From Sphingosinicella sp. LHD-64 (GTDB taxonomy: Bacteria > Pseudomonadota > Alphaproteobacteria > Sphingomonadales > Sphingomonadaceae): a DNA stretch of 64,000 nt. A program made the translations under genes and the position numbers. Positions 15,214-22,852 of this stretch are shown here, piece by piece (within the stretch, counting starts at the first letter, position 1; the number at the start of each line of letters is the position of its first letter). The stretch covers positions 694,001 through 758,000 of the forward strand of contig NZ_JAVIFV010000003.1 in the NCBI RefSeq assembly GCF_031157375.1, given 5' to 3'. The notes under the pieces are model-generated. The model had not been told where the DNA came from and did no database searches. It worked only from the letters and a program-made list of their open reading frames with translations.

Positions 15214-15930
15214 TCAGCGGCCGCCGTCCGCATAGGCGAGCGACGGATACCAGTCGGTCCCGCGACCGGCCGGCGTCATATCGAGGATGTTCCAGAGCGG
15301 CGTCGGATCGGGCGCGAGATGCGGGTCGAAGCCGGGATCGGCGGTTTCCGAGCCGCCCTCGGCCGCCCAGAACAGGCGCACGGTGTCGCCGTCACGGGTC
15401 CAGACCAGCACTGCGGCGCCCTCCCCGGAGTCGCCGAGCGCGCCGAAGTCACGAGGGAAATCGTCGCCGACGGTCTGATAGAAGTTCAGGTTCCGCCAGC
15501 CGCGCTCGCGGGCGAAGGCGAGCTGCCGCGCGACCGGGGAGCGGCCGACGATCGCGACCGACAGGCGCTGCGCGATGTCGGGCGCGGGAATGTCGAGCGA
15601 GCCGACGAACGAGGTGCACATCGGGCAGGGCCGCGCGCGCTGGGGCCCGAACATCCAGAAATAGGTGAAGAGCGTGTCGTGCCGGCCGAACAGATCGGCG
15701 AGGCCGACCTCGTTGCCCTGCTCGTCGAGGAACCGGTAGTCCTTCGGCGCGGGGCCGGGCGGAAGGGTACGGCGCTGGGCGGCGACGCGCTGGATCTGGC
15801 GGCGCAGCGCGATCTCCTCGGCGAGCAGCGCGGTCCGCGCCCGCCGATAGTCCGCGCTTTCACCCAGCTGGCGCGTCGTGCTGGCCTCGGCCAGTTCGGT
15901 GGCGGGTCTGAGTTGGGCTTCGGCCGGCAT
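15214..15930 (-). CDS. DUF899 thioredoxin-like protein
   Basis: The 238-residue protein matches the DUF899 family, which has a thioredoxin fold. The redox motif C-P-M-C is present near residues 101-104, preceded by the strand T-Y-F-W-M-F-G, and W-R-N-L-N-F-Y follows. It probably acts on a thiol or peroxide in the cytosol, but no activity is established. An ATG four codons further upstream is possible; the one used sits behind GGAGAGAG. It is the first gene of the minus-strand operon and starts 88 bases from the divergent HxlR regulator gene, which is the likely controller. Confidence 0.87.
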   Translation of the reverse strand: MPAEAQLRPATELAEASTTRQLGESADYRRARTALLAEEIALRRQIQRVAAQRRTLPPGPAPKDYRFLDEQGNEVGLADLFGRHDTLFTYFWMFGPQRARPCPMCTSFVGSLDIPAPDIAQRLSVAIVGRSPVARQLAFARERGWRNLNFYQTVGDDFPRDFGALGDSGEGAAVLVWTRDGDTVRLFWAAEGGSETADPGFDPHLAPDPTPLWNILDMTPAGRGTDWYPSLAYADGGR

Positions 15931-15980
15931 CTCTCTCTCCATTTTTCGGCCCGATTCGCGTCCTTTCCGCGACTCGGGAC

Positions 15981-16009
15981 TTGCATCTAATGCCCTCGTG
16001 AGTTATAAA
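15981..16009 (+). promoter_or_regulatory. Candidate sigma-70 promoter of the HxlR gene (near-leaderless)
   Basis: TTGCAT at 15981-15986 and TATAAA at 16004-16009 are separated by exactly 17 bases, a good fit to the -35 and -10 consensus in an otherwise GC-rich region. A start seven or so bases downstream would fall at or next to the ATG at 16018, so the regulator mRNA would have almost no leader. No ribosome site precedes that ATG, in agreement. Confidence 0.5.
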
Positions 16010-16037
16010 AAGCAACTATGAAGTTACAAAATATAAC
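16002..16037. promoter_or_regulatory. Candidate HxlR operator (inverted repeat)
   Basis: GTTATA at 16002-16007 and TATAAC at 16032-16037 are exact complements, 30 bases centre to centre, about three helical turns. The left arm overlaps the candidate -10 box and the right arm lies just inside the regulator gene. The stretch between is AT-rich and has further GTTA/CAAC pieces. A dimeric winged-helix regulator bound here could repress its own gene and affect the divergent operon. This is an inference; no HxlR site is known for this organism. Confidence 0.35.
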
Positions 16038-16719
16038 CGACTCGGAGAACGGCCCGTCGCGACGCCGCTATGAGGACGCCTGCGGCACCGCCCACGCCCT
16101 CGATCTGATCGGCGAGCGCTGGGCACTTTTGGTGATGCGCGAGCTGATGATGGGCCCGAAGCGCTTCGGCGACCTACGGGCCGACCTGCCCGGAATCAGC
16201 GCCAACGTGCTGACCCAGCGGCTGGAGGGGTTGGAAGCCGCGGGCATTGTGGTGAAGCGGCAGCTGCCGCCGCCCGCGGCCGTCCAGGTCTACGAGCTCA
16301 CCGAATGGGGCTATCAGTCGAAGCCGATCATGGGGGCGCTCGGTCGCTGGGCGACACGCTCGCCGCTGCACGATCCCACGCTGCATCTGAGCGCGGTGTC
16401 GCTGATGCTCTCCTTCCAGGCGATGAACCAGCCGGCGCGGCACAAGGACCTGACCGCGACGATCGGCTTCCGGCTGGGCCGCGAAAGCTATGTGCTGCGG
16501 CTGGAGGAGGGCGCGATCGACGCGACGCGCGGCGACCCCGACGGGGCCGATCTCGTCTTCACCGGTGCCGCCCGCGCCGTGGCCGCGGCCGTCTATGGCG
16601 GCGTGCCACTCGCAACGCTCGAAGCCGAGGGCGCGCTCGCCATCGCCGGCGACCACATCCTGGCCGAGCGTTTCATCACGTTCTTCCCGCTGCCACCGAA
16701 GGCGCCGCAACCGGTCTGA
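16018..16719 (+). CDS. HxlR-family regulator with SCP2-like C-terminal domain
   Basis: The 233-residue protein has an N-terminal HxlR winged helix (about 15-110): C-G-T-A-H-A-L-D-L-I-G-E-R-W near 22-35, R-F-G-D-L-R, and the recognition helix region I-S-A-N-V-L-T-Q-R-L. The C-terminal part (about 120-230) resembles the sterol-carrier (SCP2) fold, an accessory pocket for a hydrophobic ligand. HxlR proteins lacking a sensor often sense thiol-reactive compounds by Cys; here Cys22 is the candidate. It is divergent from the DUF899-VOC-GST operon and probably controls it. Function and ligand are inferred. Confidence 0.85.
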   Translation: MKLQNITDSENGPSRRRYEDACGTAHALDLIGERWALLVMRELMMGPKRFGDLRADLPGISANVLTQRLEGLEAAGIVVKRQLPPPAAVQVYELTEWGYQSKPIMGALGRWATRSPLHDPTLHLSAVSLMLSFQAMNQPARHKDLTATIGFRLGRESYVLRLEEGAIDATRGDPDGADLVFTGAARAVAAAVYGGVPLATLEAEGALAIAGDHILAERFITFFPLPPKAPQPV

Positions 16720-16790
16720 ATGACCGGTACGGAGTCTTTTTCGACGAAGCGTCATTTGCCGGGCGAAACGGCTCGGATAGGATGCAGGCC

Positions 16791-17228
16791 ATGCGCTTGC
16801 CGACCGGACGACGCACGGGGCTGTGTCTGCTGCCGCTGCTCGCAGCGGCCGCGGGCGGCTGCGCCGTTCCCGGCCGCCCGATGGCGACGGTCGTGGCCGC
16901 TGCGCCCGAGCCGGATTGGGACCAGCTGCTGCGCAGCGCGGCGGACCAGGTGCGGCGCTGCTATCGCGGACCGAGGGTCGGCCATGCGGGGCGGCAGATC
17001 GTCACCCGCCTGCGGATCTTCCTGACGGCCGAAGGGATGCTCGAAGGGATGCCGACCGTCGTCGCGCAGGAAGGTGTCACACCCGCCAACCGGCTCTACG
17101 CGCCGCGGATGGCCGAAGCCGCGATCCGGTCGGTGATGCGCTGCGCGCCGCTCAGGCTGCCTGCCGGCCTGGCCGGAAATGGCACGTTCGAGATCGATCT
17201 GACCTTCAGTCCGCTCGCGGCGGTGTGA
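16791..17228 (+). CDS. TonB C-terminal-like lipoprotein or exported protein
   Basis: The 145-residue product has a signal peptide with a possible lipobox ending A-G-G-C at residue 24. The mature part reads like a single TonB/TolA C-terminal domain: R-C-Y-R near 51-54, V-T-R-L-R-I-F-L-T-A-E-G-M, then A-I-R-S-V-M-R-C-A-P-L-R-L-P and a final F-E-I-D-L-T-F-S-P strand. This suggests a periplasmic protein that binds a partner of the Tol or Ton systems. A second ATG three codons earlier is equally possible. The gene stands 71 bases after the HxlR gene. Confidence 0.6.
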   Translation: MRLPTGRRTGLCLLPLLAAAAGGCAVPGRPMATVVAAAPEPDWDQLLRSAADQVRRCYRGPRVGHAGRQIVTRLRIFLTAEGMLEGMPTVVAQEGVTPANRLYAPRMAEAAIRSVMRCAPLRLPAGLAGNGTFEIDLTFSPLAAV

Positions 17229-17332
17229 CCAGCACGGGACAGTCTCGCAAAAGCGGCATGAAATTATCGCATTGCGCAGGACGGAAAGATCGTTTTAATC
17301 CGCCGTTTCCAACGGGGGTTTCGGAGATTCAA

Positions 17333-17566
17333 ATGCACGTTTCGTTGCTGGCAGCCCTGCTGTTCGTGGCGCAGGCCGACGCGCCTGCCGACGAGGACGC
17401 ACAGACGGCTGTCGAGAACACCGAGGAAGATGGCGACGATGCGCTGATCTGCCGTCGCCGGGTGGTCGAGAGCGGCCGCGTCGGGGAGCGTATGCGCAGC
17501 GTCCGCGTCTGCAAGACGCGCGAGGAGTGGAATTCGGACCGCCGCAACGGGCGCCGCGGGGCCTGA
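17333..17566 (+). CDS. Small secreted protein of sphingomonad type
   Basis: The 77-residue protein has an N-terminal signal peptide (hydrophobic to about residue 13, cut near A-D-A), an acidic region, and a conserved C-terminal patch I-C-R-R-x-V-x-x-S-G-R-x-G-x-R with a second Cys in V-C-K-T-R-E-E-W. The two Cys probably pair in the periplasm. I have seen this pattern in several short sphingomonad proteins but no function is known. The gene is not obviously in an operon. Confidence 0.6.
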   Translation: MHVSLLAALLFVAQADAPADEDAQTAVENTEEDGDDALICRRRVVESGRVGERMRSVRVCKTREEWNSDRRNGRRGA

Positions 17567-17900
17567 GCCCCGGACGCGTTTCCAGCCTGCAAAGCGACTG
17601 TTCGCGCCCGGAATGGGGACCCGGGCGCCATCGCTCGCGCGCAGTGAGATCAACCGGCGGGATCGGCTCCGAGAGCCGGCGCAGCATGGCTGCCCAGCGC
17701 GTCCCGGGATGTGCCGGCGCGCGCCATCATGGCTTCCCGTTTTCCGTTGTCGTGAAGCGCGATGGAACCGGCAGGACATCGCTCGACGGGTGCGTGAGTA
17801 AAGCAGTGTGATGACGTCAGAGGTAGTTTCGCTCACCGGTTTCTCGCCCCAATGCCAACTTTGGGGGAAATCCGGAATACCACGTCACGCGGGAGTCAGG
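17567..17900. other. 334-base gap without a gene
   Basis: The stretch is GC-rich with several short frames on both strands, none with a good ribosome site or family character. An in-frame ATG at 17808 could extend the next gene by 31 residues, but that extension is not like any signal or domain. The last 60 bases are less GC-rich and probably hold the promoter for the hydrolase gene; no clear -35/-10 pair stands out. Confidence 0.5.
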
Positions 17901-18818
17901 ATGATCGATCGCAGGCAGTTTTCGGTTGGCGCAACAGCGCTATGGGCCGCAGCAAGCGCCCGCGCGGAGACTGCGCCAGCTCCGGGTCTCTGGAGCCGGT
18001 CGGAGGGCAGCGGCCGCGACATCGTGTTCGTTCACGGCTGGTCGATGGACCACCGGGACGAAATCCGGATCTACGAGCCGATCTTCGCGCGGCGGACGGG
18101 GTGGCGGCGTCACTATGTCGACCTGCCCGGCATGGGCCGTAGCCCGGCCGATCCGCGCATTCGCGACCTCGATGACATGCTCGATGGGCTCGCGCGGTGG
18201 ATCAGGCACAGGATCGGCGATGGACCGGCGATCCTGGCCGGGACGTCCGCAGGCGCCTATCTCGCGCTCGGCGCGCTCGCGCGGCCCGACATCCGCGTCG
18301 ACGGCCTGCTGCTGCGCGCGCCCCTGATCGTGCCCGACAATGAGCGGCGCGATGTCGATCCGCCCGCGCCGATCATCACCGATGCCGCGGTGCGGGAGAC
18401 GATTGCCCCAGCCGAACGCGAGGCAATGGGCGAACTGATGATCCAGACGCTGGCCTATCTTGAGGCGATGCGCGCCAAGATGCGCGAAGCCGTAACACCG
18501 GCCATGGCGGCCGCGAACCAGGCGTTCCTGACATCGATCCGCGGCGACCCGAGCCGCTACCGGCTCCGCGCCCTGGCCGGCAGCCTCCCCGGCTTCGAGC
18601 GGCCGGCACTGATCGTGACCGGCCGCCTCGACGCGAGCGTGGGCTATCGCGATGCGTGGCGGCTGATGCCGGGCTTCCCGCGAGCGACATTCGTCACGCT
18701 CGATCGCGCCGAGCATGGCGTGCCGATCGACCAGCAGCAGGTCTTCGCCGCGCTGGTCGACGACTGGCTGGACCGGCTCGAAGAAGATCGCGCCGCACGT
18801 GAGCGCGGCGCGACCTAG
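17901..18818 (+). CDS. Exported alpha/beta hydrolase
   Basis: The 305-residue protein starts with M-I-D-R-R-Q-F-S-V-G-A, which looks like a Tat-type twin-arginine signal, ended near A-R-A-E-T. The enzyme domain has H-G-W after strand 3 (about 46-48), the nucleophile elbow G-T-S-A-G near 110-114, an aspartate in V-T-G-R-L-D near 247, and the catalytic His in R-A-E-H-G near 278. It fits the general haloperoxidase/esterase group; the substrate is not known. It converges on etfA with only two bases between the stop codons. Confidence 0.8.
   Translation: MIDRRQFSVGATALWAAASARAETAPAPGLWSRSEGSGRDIVFVHGWSMDHRDEIRIYEPIFARRTGWRRHYVDLPGMGRSPADPRIRDLDDMLDGLARWIRHRIGDGPAILAGTSAGAYLALGALARPDIRVDGLLLRAPLIVPDNERRDVDPPAPIITDAAVRETIAPAEREAMGELMIQTLAYLEAMRAKMREAVTPAMAAANQAFLTSIRGDPSRYRLRALAGSLPGFERPALIVTGRLDASVGYRDAWRLMPGFPRATFVTLDRAEHGVPIDQQQVFAALVDDWLDRLEEDRAARERGAT
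18788..18813. terminator. Possible bidirectional hairpin between convergent genes
   Basis: TCGCGCCGC at 18788-18796 pairs perfectly with GCGGCGCGA at 18805-18813. The hairpin lies in the last codons of the hydrolase gene and before the etfA stop, but no T tract follows on either strand, so it is at best a weak terminator or an RNA end-protecting stem. Confidence 0.3.
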
Positions 18819-18820
18819 AC

Positions 18821-19750
18821 CTACAGCTTCTCGGTCAGCTCCGGGACGATCTTGAAGAGGTCGCCGACCAGGCCGACGTCGGCGACCTGGAAGATCGGGG
18901 CGTCCTCGTCCTTGTTGATCGCGACGATCGTCTTCGAATCCTTCATGCCGGCGAGGTGCTGGATCGCGCCGGAAATGCCGATCGCGATATAGACTTCGGG
19001 CGCGACGATCTTGCCGGTCTGGCCGACCTGATAGTCGTTCGGCGCATAGCCCGCGTCGACCGCGGCCCGGCTGGCGCCGACGCCCGCCTTCAGCTTGTCG
19101 GCGAGCGGATCGAGCAGGCTGTGGAACTGGTCCGACGAGCCGAACGCCCGCCCGCCCGAGACGATGATCTTGGCGCTGGTCAGCTCCGGGCGTTCCGACT
19201 TGGAAAGCTCCGCACCGACGAAGCTGGAAATGCCCTTGTCGCCGGCACCCGTCACCGTCTCGACGGTGCCCGAACCGCCGCTCGCGGCCGCCTTCTCGAA
19301 AGCAGTTGTGCGCACCGTGATGACCTTCTTCGCATCCGACGACTTCACCGTCGCGATCGCATTGCCGGCATAGATCGGCCGGGTGAAGGTGTCGGCGCCC
19401 TCGACCGAGAGGATGTCCGAAATCTGCATCACGTCGAGCAGGGCGGCGACGCGCGGCGCGATGTTCTTGCCGGTGGTGGTCGCGGGCGTGACGAAGGCGT
19501 CGTAACTGGCCATCAGTCCGGCGACGAGCGGCGCGACATTCTCGGCGAGATTGTGCGCGAGCGACGCGTCGTCCGCGGCCAGCACCTTGCCGACGCCGGC
19601 GATCTTCGCGGCCGCCTCGGTGACGGCGCCGACGCCCTGTCCGGCGACCAGCAGATGGACGTCGCCGAGCTTCGTGGCGGCGGTGACGGTGGCGAGGGTG
19701 GCGTCCTTGACCTGTCCGCCCTCATGCTCGACCAGAACCAGGCTCGTCAT
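18821..19750 (-). CDS. etfA: Electron transfer flavoprotein, alpha subunit
   Basis: The 309-residue protein is a full-length EtfA: an N-terminal ETF domain and a C-terminal FAD-binding domain with S-G-G-R-A-F-G near 196-202, Q-V-G-Q-T-G-K, and [11 protein letters not shown] near 260-270. With EtfB it forms the heterodimer that takes electrons from acyl-CoA and other flavin dehydrogenases and passes them to ETF-quinone oxidoreductase, which is not in this window. Its ATG overlaps the etfB stop by four bases, so the two are coupled. Confidence 0.97.
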   Translation of the reverse strand: MTSLVLVEHEGGQVKDATLATVTAATKLGDVHLLVAGQGVGAVTEAAAKIAGVGKVLAADDASLAHNLAENVAPLVAGLMASYDAFVTPATTTGKNIAPRVAALLDVMQISDILSVEGADTFTRPIYAGNAIATVKSSDAKKVITVRTTAFEKAAASGGSGTVETVTGAGDKGISSFVGAELSKSERPELTSAKIIVSGGRAFGSSDQFHSLLDPLADKLKAGVGASRAAVDAGYAPNDYQVGQTGKIVAPEVYIAIGISGAIQHLAGMKDSKTIVAINKDEDAPIFQVADVGLVGDLFKIVPELTEKL

Positions 19751-20496
19751 GCCACCACTCCCAACGTCTTGAGCTTGCCGATCAGTTCATCCACGTCCGC
19801 GACCTTGACGCCTGCCGACCGCTTGGGGGGCTCGGCGACCTTGAGGGTCTGGAGCCGCGGCGCGGTGTCGACGCCGTAATCCGCCGGCGCCTTGGTCGCG
19901 AGCGGCTTGGACTTCGCCTTCATGATGTTGGGCAGCGACGCGTAGCGCGGCTCGTTGAGCCTGAGGTCGGTGGTGACCACCGCCGGCGTGCTCAGCTTCA
20001 CCGTCTCGAGGCCGCCGTCGACCTCGCGGGTGACGTCGACCTTGTCGCCGGAAAGTTCGACCTTCGAGGCGAAGGTGCCCTGCGGCCAGCCGAGCAAGGC
20101 GGCCAGCATCTGGCCGGTCTGGTTCGAATCGTCGTCGATCGCCTGCTTGCCGAGGATCACCAGTCCCGGCTGCTCCTCTTCCGTCACCTTGGCCAGCAGC
20201 TTGGCCACGGCCAGCGGCTCGACCTCGTCGTCAGTCTGGATCAGGATCGCGCGGTCGGCGCCCATGGCCAGCGCGGTGCGCAGCGTCTCCTGCGCCTTGG
20301 CCGGGCCGATCGAGACCGCGACGATCTCGGTCGCCGCGCCCTTCTCCTTGAGCCGGATCGCTTCCTCGACCGCGATCTCGTCGAACGGGTTCATGCTCAT
20401 CTTGACGTTGGCGAGATCGACGCCCGTGCCGTCGGCCTTCACCCGCGGCTTGACGTTGAAATCGATCACCCGCTTCACGGCGACCAGGAGCTTCAT
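19747..20496 (-). CDS. etfB: Electron transfer flavoprotein, beta subunit
   Basis: This 249-residue EtfB has the N-terminal [10 protein letters not shown] and the AMP-binding stretch with G-K-Q-A-I-D-D-D near 122-129, then L-G-W-P-Q-G-T-F. The C-terminal arm that wraps the alpha subunit is present. A start two codons upstream is possible. The gene precedes etfA with a four-base overlap and is itself 113 bases downstream of sucC, with an inverted repeat in between, so it may have its own promoter or share the sucC transcript. Confidence 0.97.
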   Translation of the reverse strand: MKLLVAVKRVIDFNVKPRVKADGTGVDLANVKMSMNPFDEIAVEEAIRLKEKGAATEIVAVSIGPAKAQETLRTALAMGADRAILIQTDDEVEPLAVAKLLAKVTEEEQPGLVILGKQAIDDDSNQTGQMLAALLGWPQGTFASKVELSGDKVDVTREVDGGLETVKLSTPAVVTTDLRLNEPRYASLPNIMKAKSKPLATKAPADYGVDTAPRLQTLKVAEPPKRSAGVKVADVDELIGKLKTLGVVA

Positions 20497-20515
20497 TCCC
20501 ACATCCTTCCCAACT

Positions 20516-20598
20516 CGTCATTCCAGCGAAAGCTGGAATCTCTCTTCCCTTTCAGGCGCCGCAAAGGCACCGAGATCCCAGCTTTCGCTGGGATGACG
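20516..20598. repeat. Inverted intergenic repeat, 'CCAGC-GAAAGC-TGG' family
   Basis: The unit starts CGTCATTCCAGCGAAAGCTGG and ends CCCAGCTTTCGCTGGGATGACG, so the two halves are inverted copies and each is itself a small hairpin. Similar units occur at about 61677-61762 and 62462-62547. This kind of element is common between genes in sphingomonads. It may stabilise or end mRNA; here it separates sucC and etfB. Confidence 0.75.
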
Positions 20599-20609
20599 CA
20601 AACAGCGCG

Positions 20610-21830
20610 CTACGCGTCGACTGTGCCCTTCACTTCCGCGACGATCTTGCGGGCGGCGTCGCCCAGATCGTTGGCGGGAACGATGGCAAGGCCGGAATCG
20701 GCGAGGATGCGCTTGCCCTCCTCGACATTGGTGCCCTCGAGCCGGACGACCAGCGGCACCGAGAGCTGCACCTCCTTCGCCGCCGCGACGATGCCCTCGG
20801 CGATGATGTCGCAGCGCATGATCCCGCCGAAGATGTTGACGAGGATGCCCTCGACCGCCGGATCGCTGAGGATGATCTTGAACGCCGCCGTCACCTTCTC
20901 CTTGGAGGCGCCGCCGCCGACATCGAGGAAGTTGGCCGGGAAGGCGCCGTTCAGCTTGATGATGTCCATCGTCGCCATGGCGAGGCCGGCGCCGTTCACC
21001 ATGCAGCCGATATTGCCGTCGAGCTTGATGTAGGCGAGGTCGTGCTTGGACGCCTCCAGCTCCATCGGATCCTCTTCGGTCTCGTCGCGCAGCGCTTCGA
21101 GGTCCTTGTGGCGGAACTCGGCGTTGGAATCGAAGCCGACCTTGGCGTCGAGGACGAGCAGCTTTGCCCCGGAATCCCCTGAAGCTTCGGTGACGGCGAG
21201 CGGGTTGATCTCGATCTGCGCGGCATCGGTGCCGACGAACGCGTCGTAGAGCAGCTTTGCGACCTTCTGCGCCTGCTTGGCGAGGTCGCCGCCGAGCTCC
21301 AGCGCCGCCGCGACGGCGCGGCCGTGATGCGGCATGAAGCCGGTCGCGGGATCGACGTCGAACGTGTGGATCTTTTCCGGCGTGTCGTGCGCCACGTCCT
21401 CGATGTTCATGCCGCCCTCGGTCGAGGCGACGAAGGCGATACGGCCCGTGGCGCGGTCGACGAGAAGCGCGAGATAGAATTCCTTGGCGATGTCGACGCC
21501 GTCGGTGACGTAGAGGCGGTTGACCTGCTTGCCGGCCTCGCCGGTCTGCACCGTCACCAGCGTGTTGCCGAGCATCTCGCTCGCCGCCGCGCGCACCTCT
21601 TCGGTGGTGCGGGCCAGCCGGACGCCGCCCTTGGCGTCGGGGCCAAGTTCCCTGAACTTGCCCTTCCCGCGCCCGCCGGCGTGGATCTGCGCCTTGACGA
21701 CGTAGAGCGGCCCGGGGAGCTTGCTCGCGGCGGCCACTGCTTCGTCGACGCTCATCGCGGCATGGCCCGCCGGAACGGGGACGCCGAACTTGGCCAGCAA
21801 TTCCTTGGCCTGATATTCGTGAATGTTCAT
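20610..21830 (-). CDS. sucC: Succinyl-CoA ligase [ADP-forming], beta subunit
   Basis: At 406 residues with the ATP-grasp layout, this is SucC: N-terminal [12 protein letters not shown], the nucleotide loop G-G-R-G-K-G-K-F near 53-60, E-I-N-P-L near 204, [10 protein letters not shown], and C-terminal E-G-T-N-V-E-E-G. With SucD it makes succinate and ATP from succinyl-CoA in the TCA cycle. In many bacteria sucD follows directly, but here etfBA follows on the same strand, so sucD must be elsewhere. The gap to the upstream lipoprotein gene is 60 bases. Confidence 0.97.
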   Translation of the reverse strand: MNIHEYQAKELLAKFGVPVPAGHAAMSVDEAVAAASKLPGPLYVVKAQIHAGGRGKGKFRELGPDAKGGVRLARTTEEVRAAASEMLGNTLVTVQTGEAGKQVNRLYVTDGVDIAKEFYLALLVDRATGRIAFVASTEGGMNIEDVAHDTPEKIHTFDVDPATGFMPHHGRAVAAALELGGDLAKQAQKVAKLLYDAFVGTDAAQIEINPLAVTEASGDSGAKLLVLDAKVGFDSNAEFRHKDLEALRDETEEDPMELEASKHDLAYIKLDGNIGCMVNGAGLAMATMDIIKLNGAFPANFLDVGGGASKEKVTAAFKIILSDPAVEGILVNIFGGIMRCDIIAEGIVAAAKEVQLSVPLVVRLEGTNVEEGKRILADSGLAIVPANDLGDAARKIVAEVKGTVDA

Positions 21831-21890
21831 CGCCCGTCGCCTAAAGCATAGAGTCGGGGCGATGGGAAGCGCTGCGATGCAGCATTCTGC

Positions 21891-22172
21891 CTAGCCGGCA
21901 AAACCACTGGCGCAGAGCCCGGCCGAGCTTGACGCCACCGCCCAGATTTCCGGATCGCGCAGCGCCCGCACACGGCGCAGGAACTGCTCGACCGATGCGG
22001 CCTCGCGGGCGGCCGGCAGGTCGGCGAGCCGGCGGAGCTGGATCAGCGACAGCCGGTCGACCATCCGCTCCGCCATGCAGGCGGAGAGGCCGGCGGGCAG
22101 ACCGGCGTTGACGAGACCCGTGCGCAGCCGGGCCTCGGGCGTCGCGCAGGACAACAGGAACAAGGGTGTCAT
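21891..22172 (-). CDS. Small lipoprotein of unknown function
   Basis: The 93-residue protein begins M-T-P-L-F-L-L-S-C-A-T, a very short lipoprotein signal with a lipobox L-L-S-C at residue 9. The mature part is helical, with L-P-A-G-L-S-A-C-M-A-E-R-M-V-D-R-L-S and a C-terminal Cys. This type of short lipoprotein is common in sphingomonads and its role is unknown. Longer starts are open but lack the signal. The gene lies upstream of sucC on the same strand. Confidence 0.6.
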   Translation of the reverse strand: MTPLFLLSCATPEARLRTGLVNAGLPAGLSACMAERMVDRLSLIQLRRLADLPAAREAASVEQFLRRVRALRDPEIWAVASSSAGLCASGFAG

Positions 22173-22322
22173 CAGCCAAGGAAGAGTTCGCACTTGGCGG
22201 TTACTATCGCTCACTGAGGCTTTTGCAAGCCCGCAGCCGGTAACCCTCATCCGGTTCAATCACTTGAGTGGTTCGCCAACAAATTGCAAAGTGACGGACA
22301 TAAATATTGAGGGGAGGGTACT

Positions 22323-22847
22323 GTGGCTCTTGGCATTGATGACGCGCTTACGGCCGCCGCTTCGGGCGTCAAGTTGACCGATACGATCGTTAAGACAGTG
22401 CAAGCTTATAGGAAGAAAGGAAAAGACGTCGATATAGAAAGGCTTATCGAGGAAATTCGGATCACCGCCCTTCAGCGGATCGACGAGGCGGACATCGCCT
22501 TGGTACGACTCGAAAGAATGCTGCACGAGAGGGGCGCCGATCTGGACTCCTCTCTCATGGCCATCATAGAAACGACGCGTTGGTGGCAACCTTTTGAGCA
22601 GTATCGCCTTAAGCAAATTCACAGGAGATTCAATGAGTTCGCGGACAGCGTCTATTCTGCCACGGACGATATAGCTGCCCTGCTCAGGTGTAGGGATCAG
22701 ACTGGGGAAATGGGCAGGTCCGTGCTTCAGAGCAGCCAGGACAAGCTGGACCTGAGCAAGGCCTTGCTAGATTCCCCCTCAGTTCGGGTGTCCATAGATC
22801 TGCTGAGAACTACTCTCGCCACACAAAAGGCCATGCTCAACGGCTAA
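22323..22847 (+). CDS. AT-rich orphan gene, helical protein of unknown function
   Basis: The 174-residue product starts with GTG behind GAGGGGAGGG. Its codons include many AGA, AGG, ATA and TTA, which are rare in neighbouring genes, and the gene is clearly poorer in GC than its surroundings. The protein looks all-helical and charged, with a hydrophobic N-terminal helix (A-L-T-A-A-A-S-G-V), a basic K-K-G-K-D-V turn, and long amphipathic helices. No motif is recognised. It converges on rpoN with five bases between the stops. The composition suggests recent acquisition; an effector, toxin-like or defence role is possible but unproven. Confidence 0.7.
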   Translation: MALGIDDALTAAASGVKLTDTIVKTVQAYRKKGKDVDIERLIEEIRITALQRIDEADIALVRLERMLHERGADLDSSLMAIIETTRWWQPFEQYRLKQIHRRFNEFADSVYSATDDIAALLRCRDQTGEMGRSVLQSSQDKLDLSKALLDSPSVRVSIDLLRTTLATQKAMLNG

Positions 22848-22852
22848 GGAAC

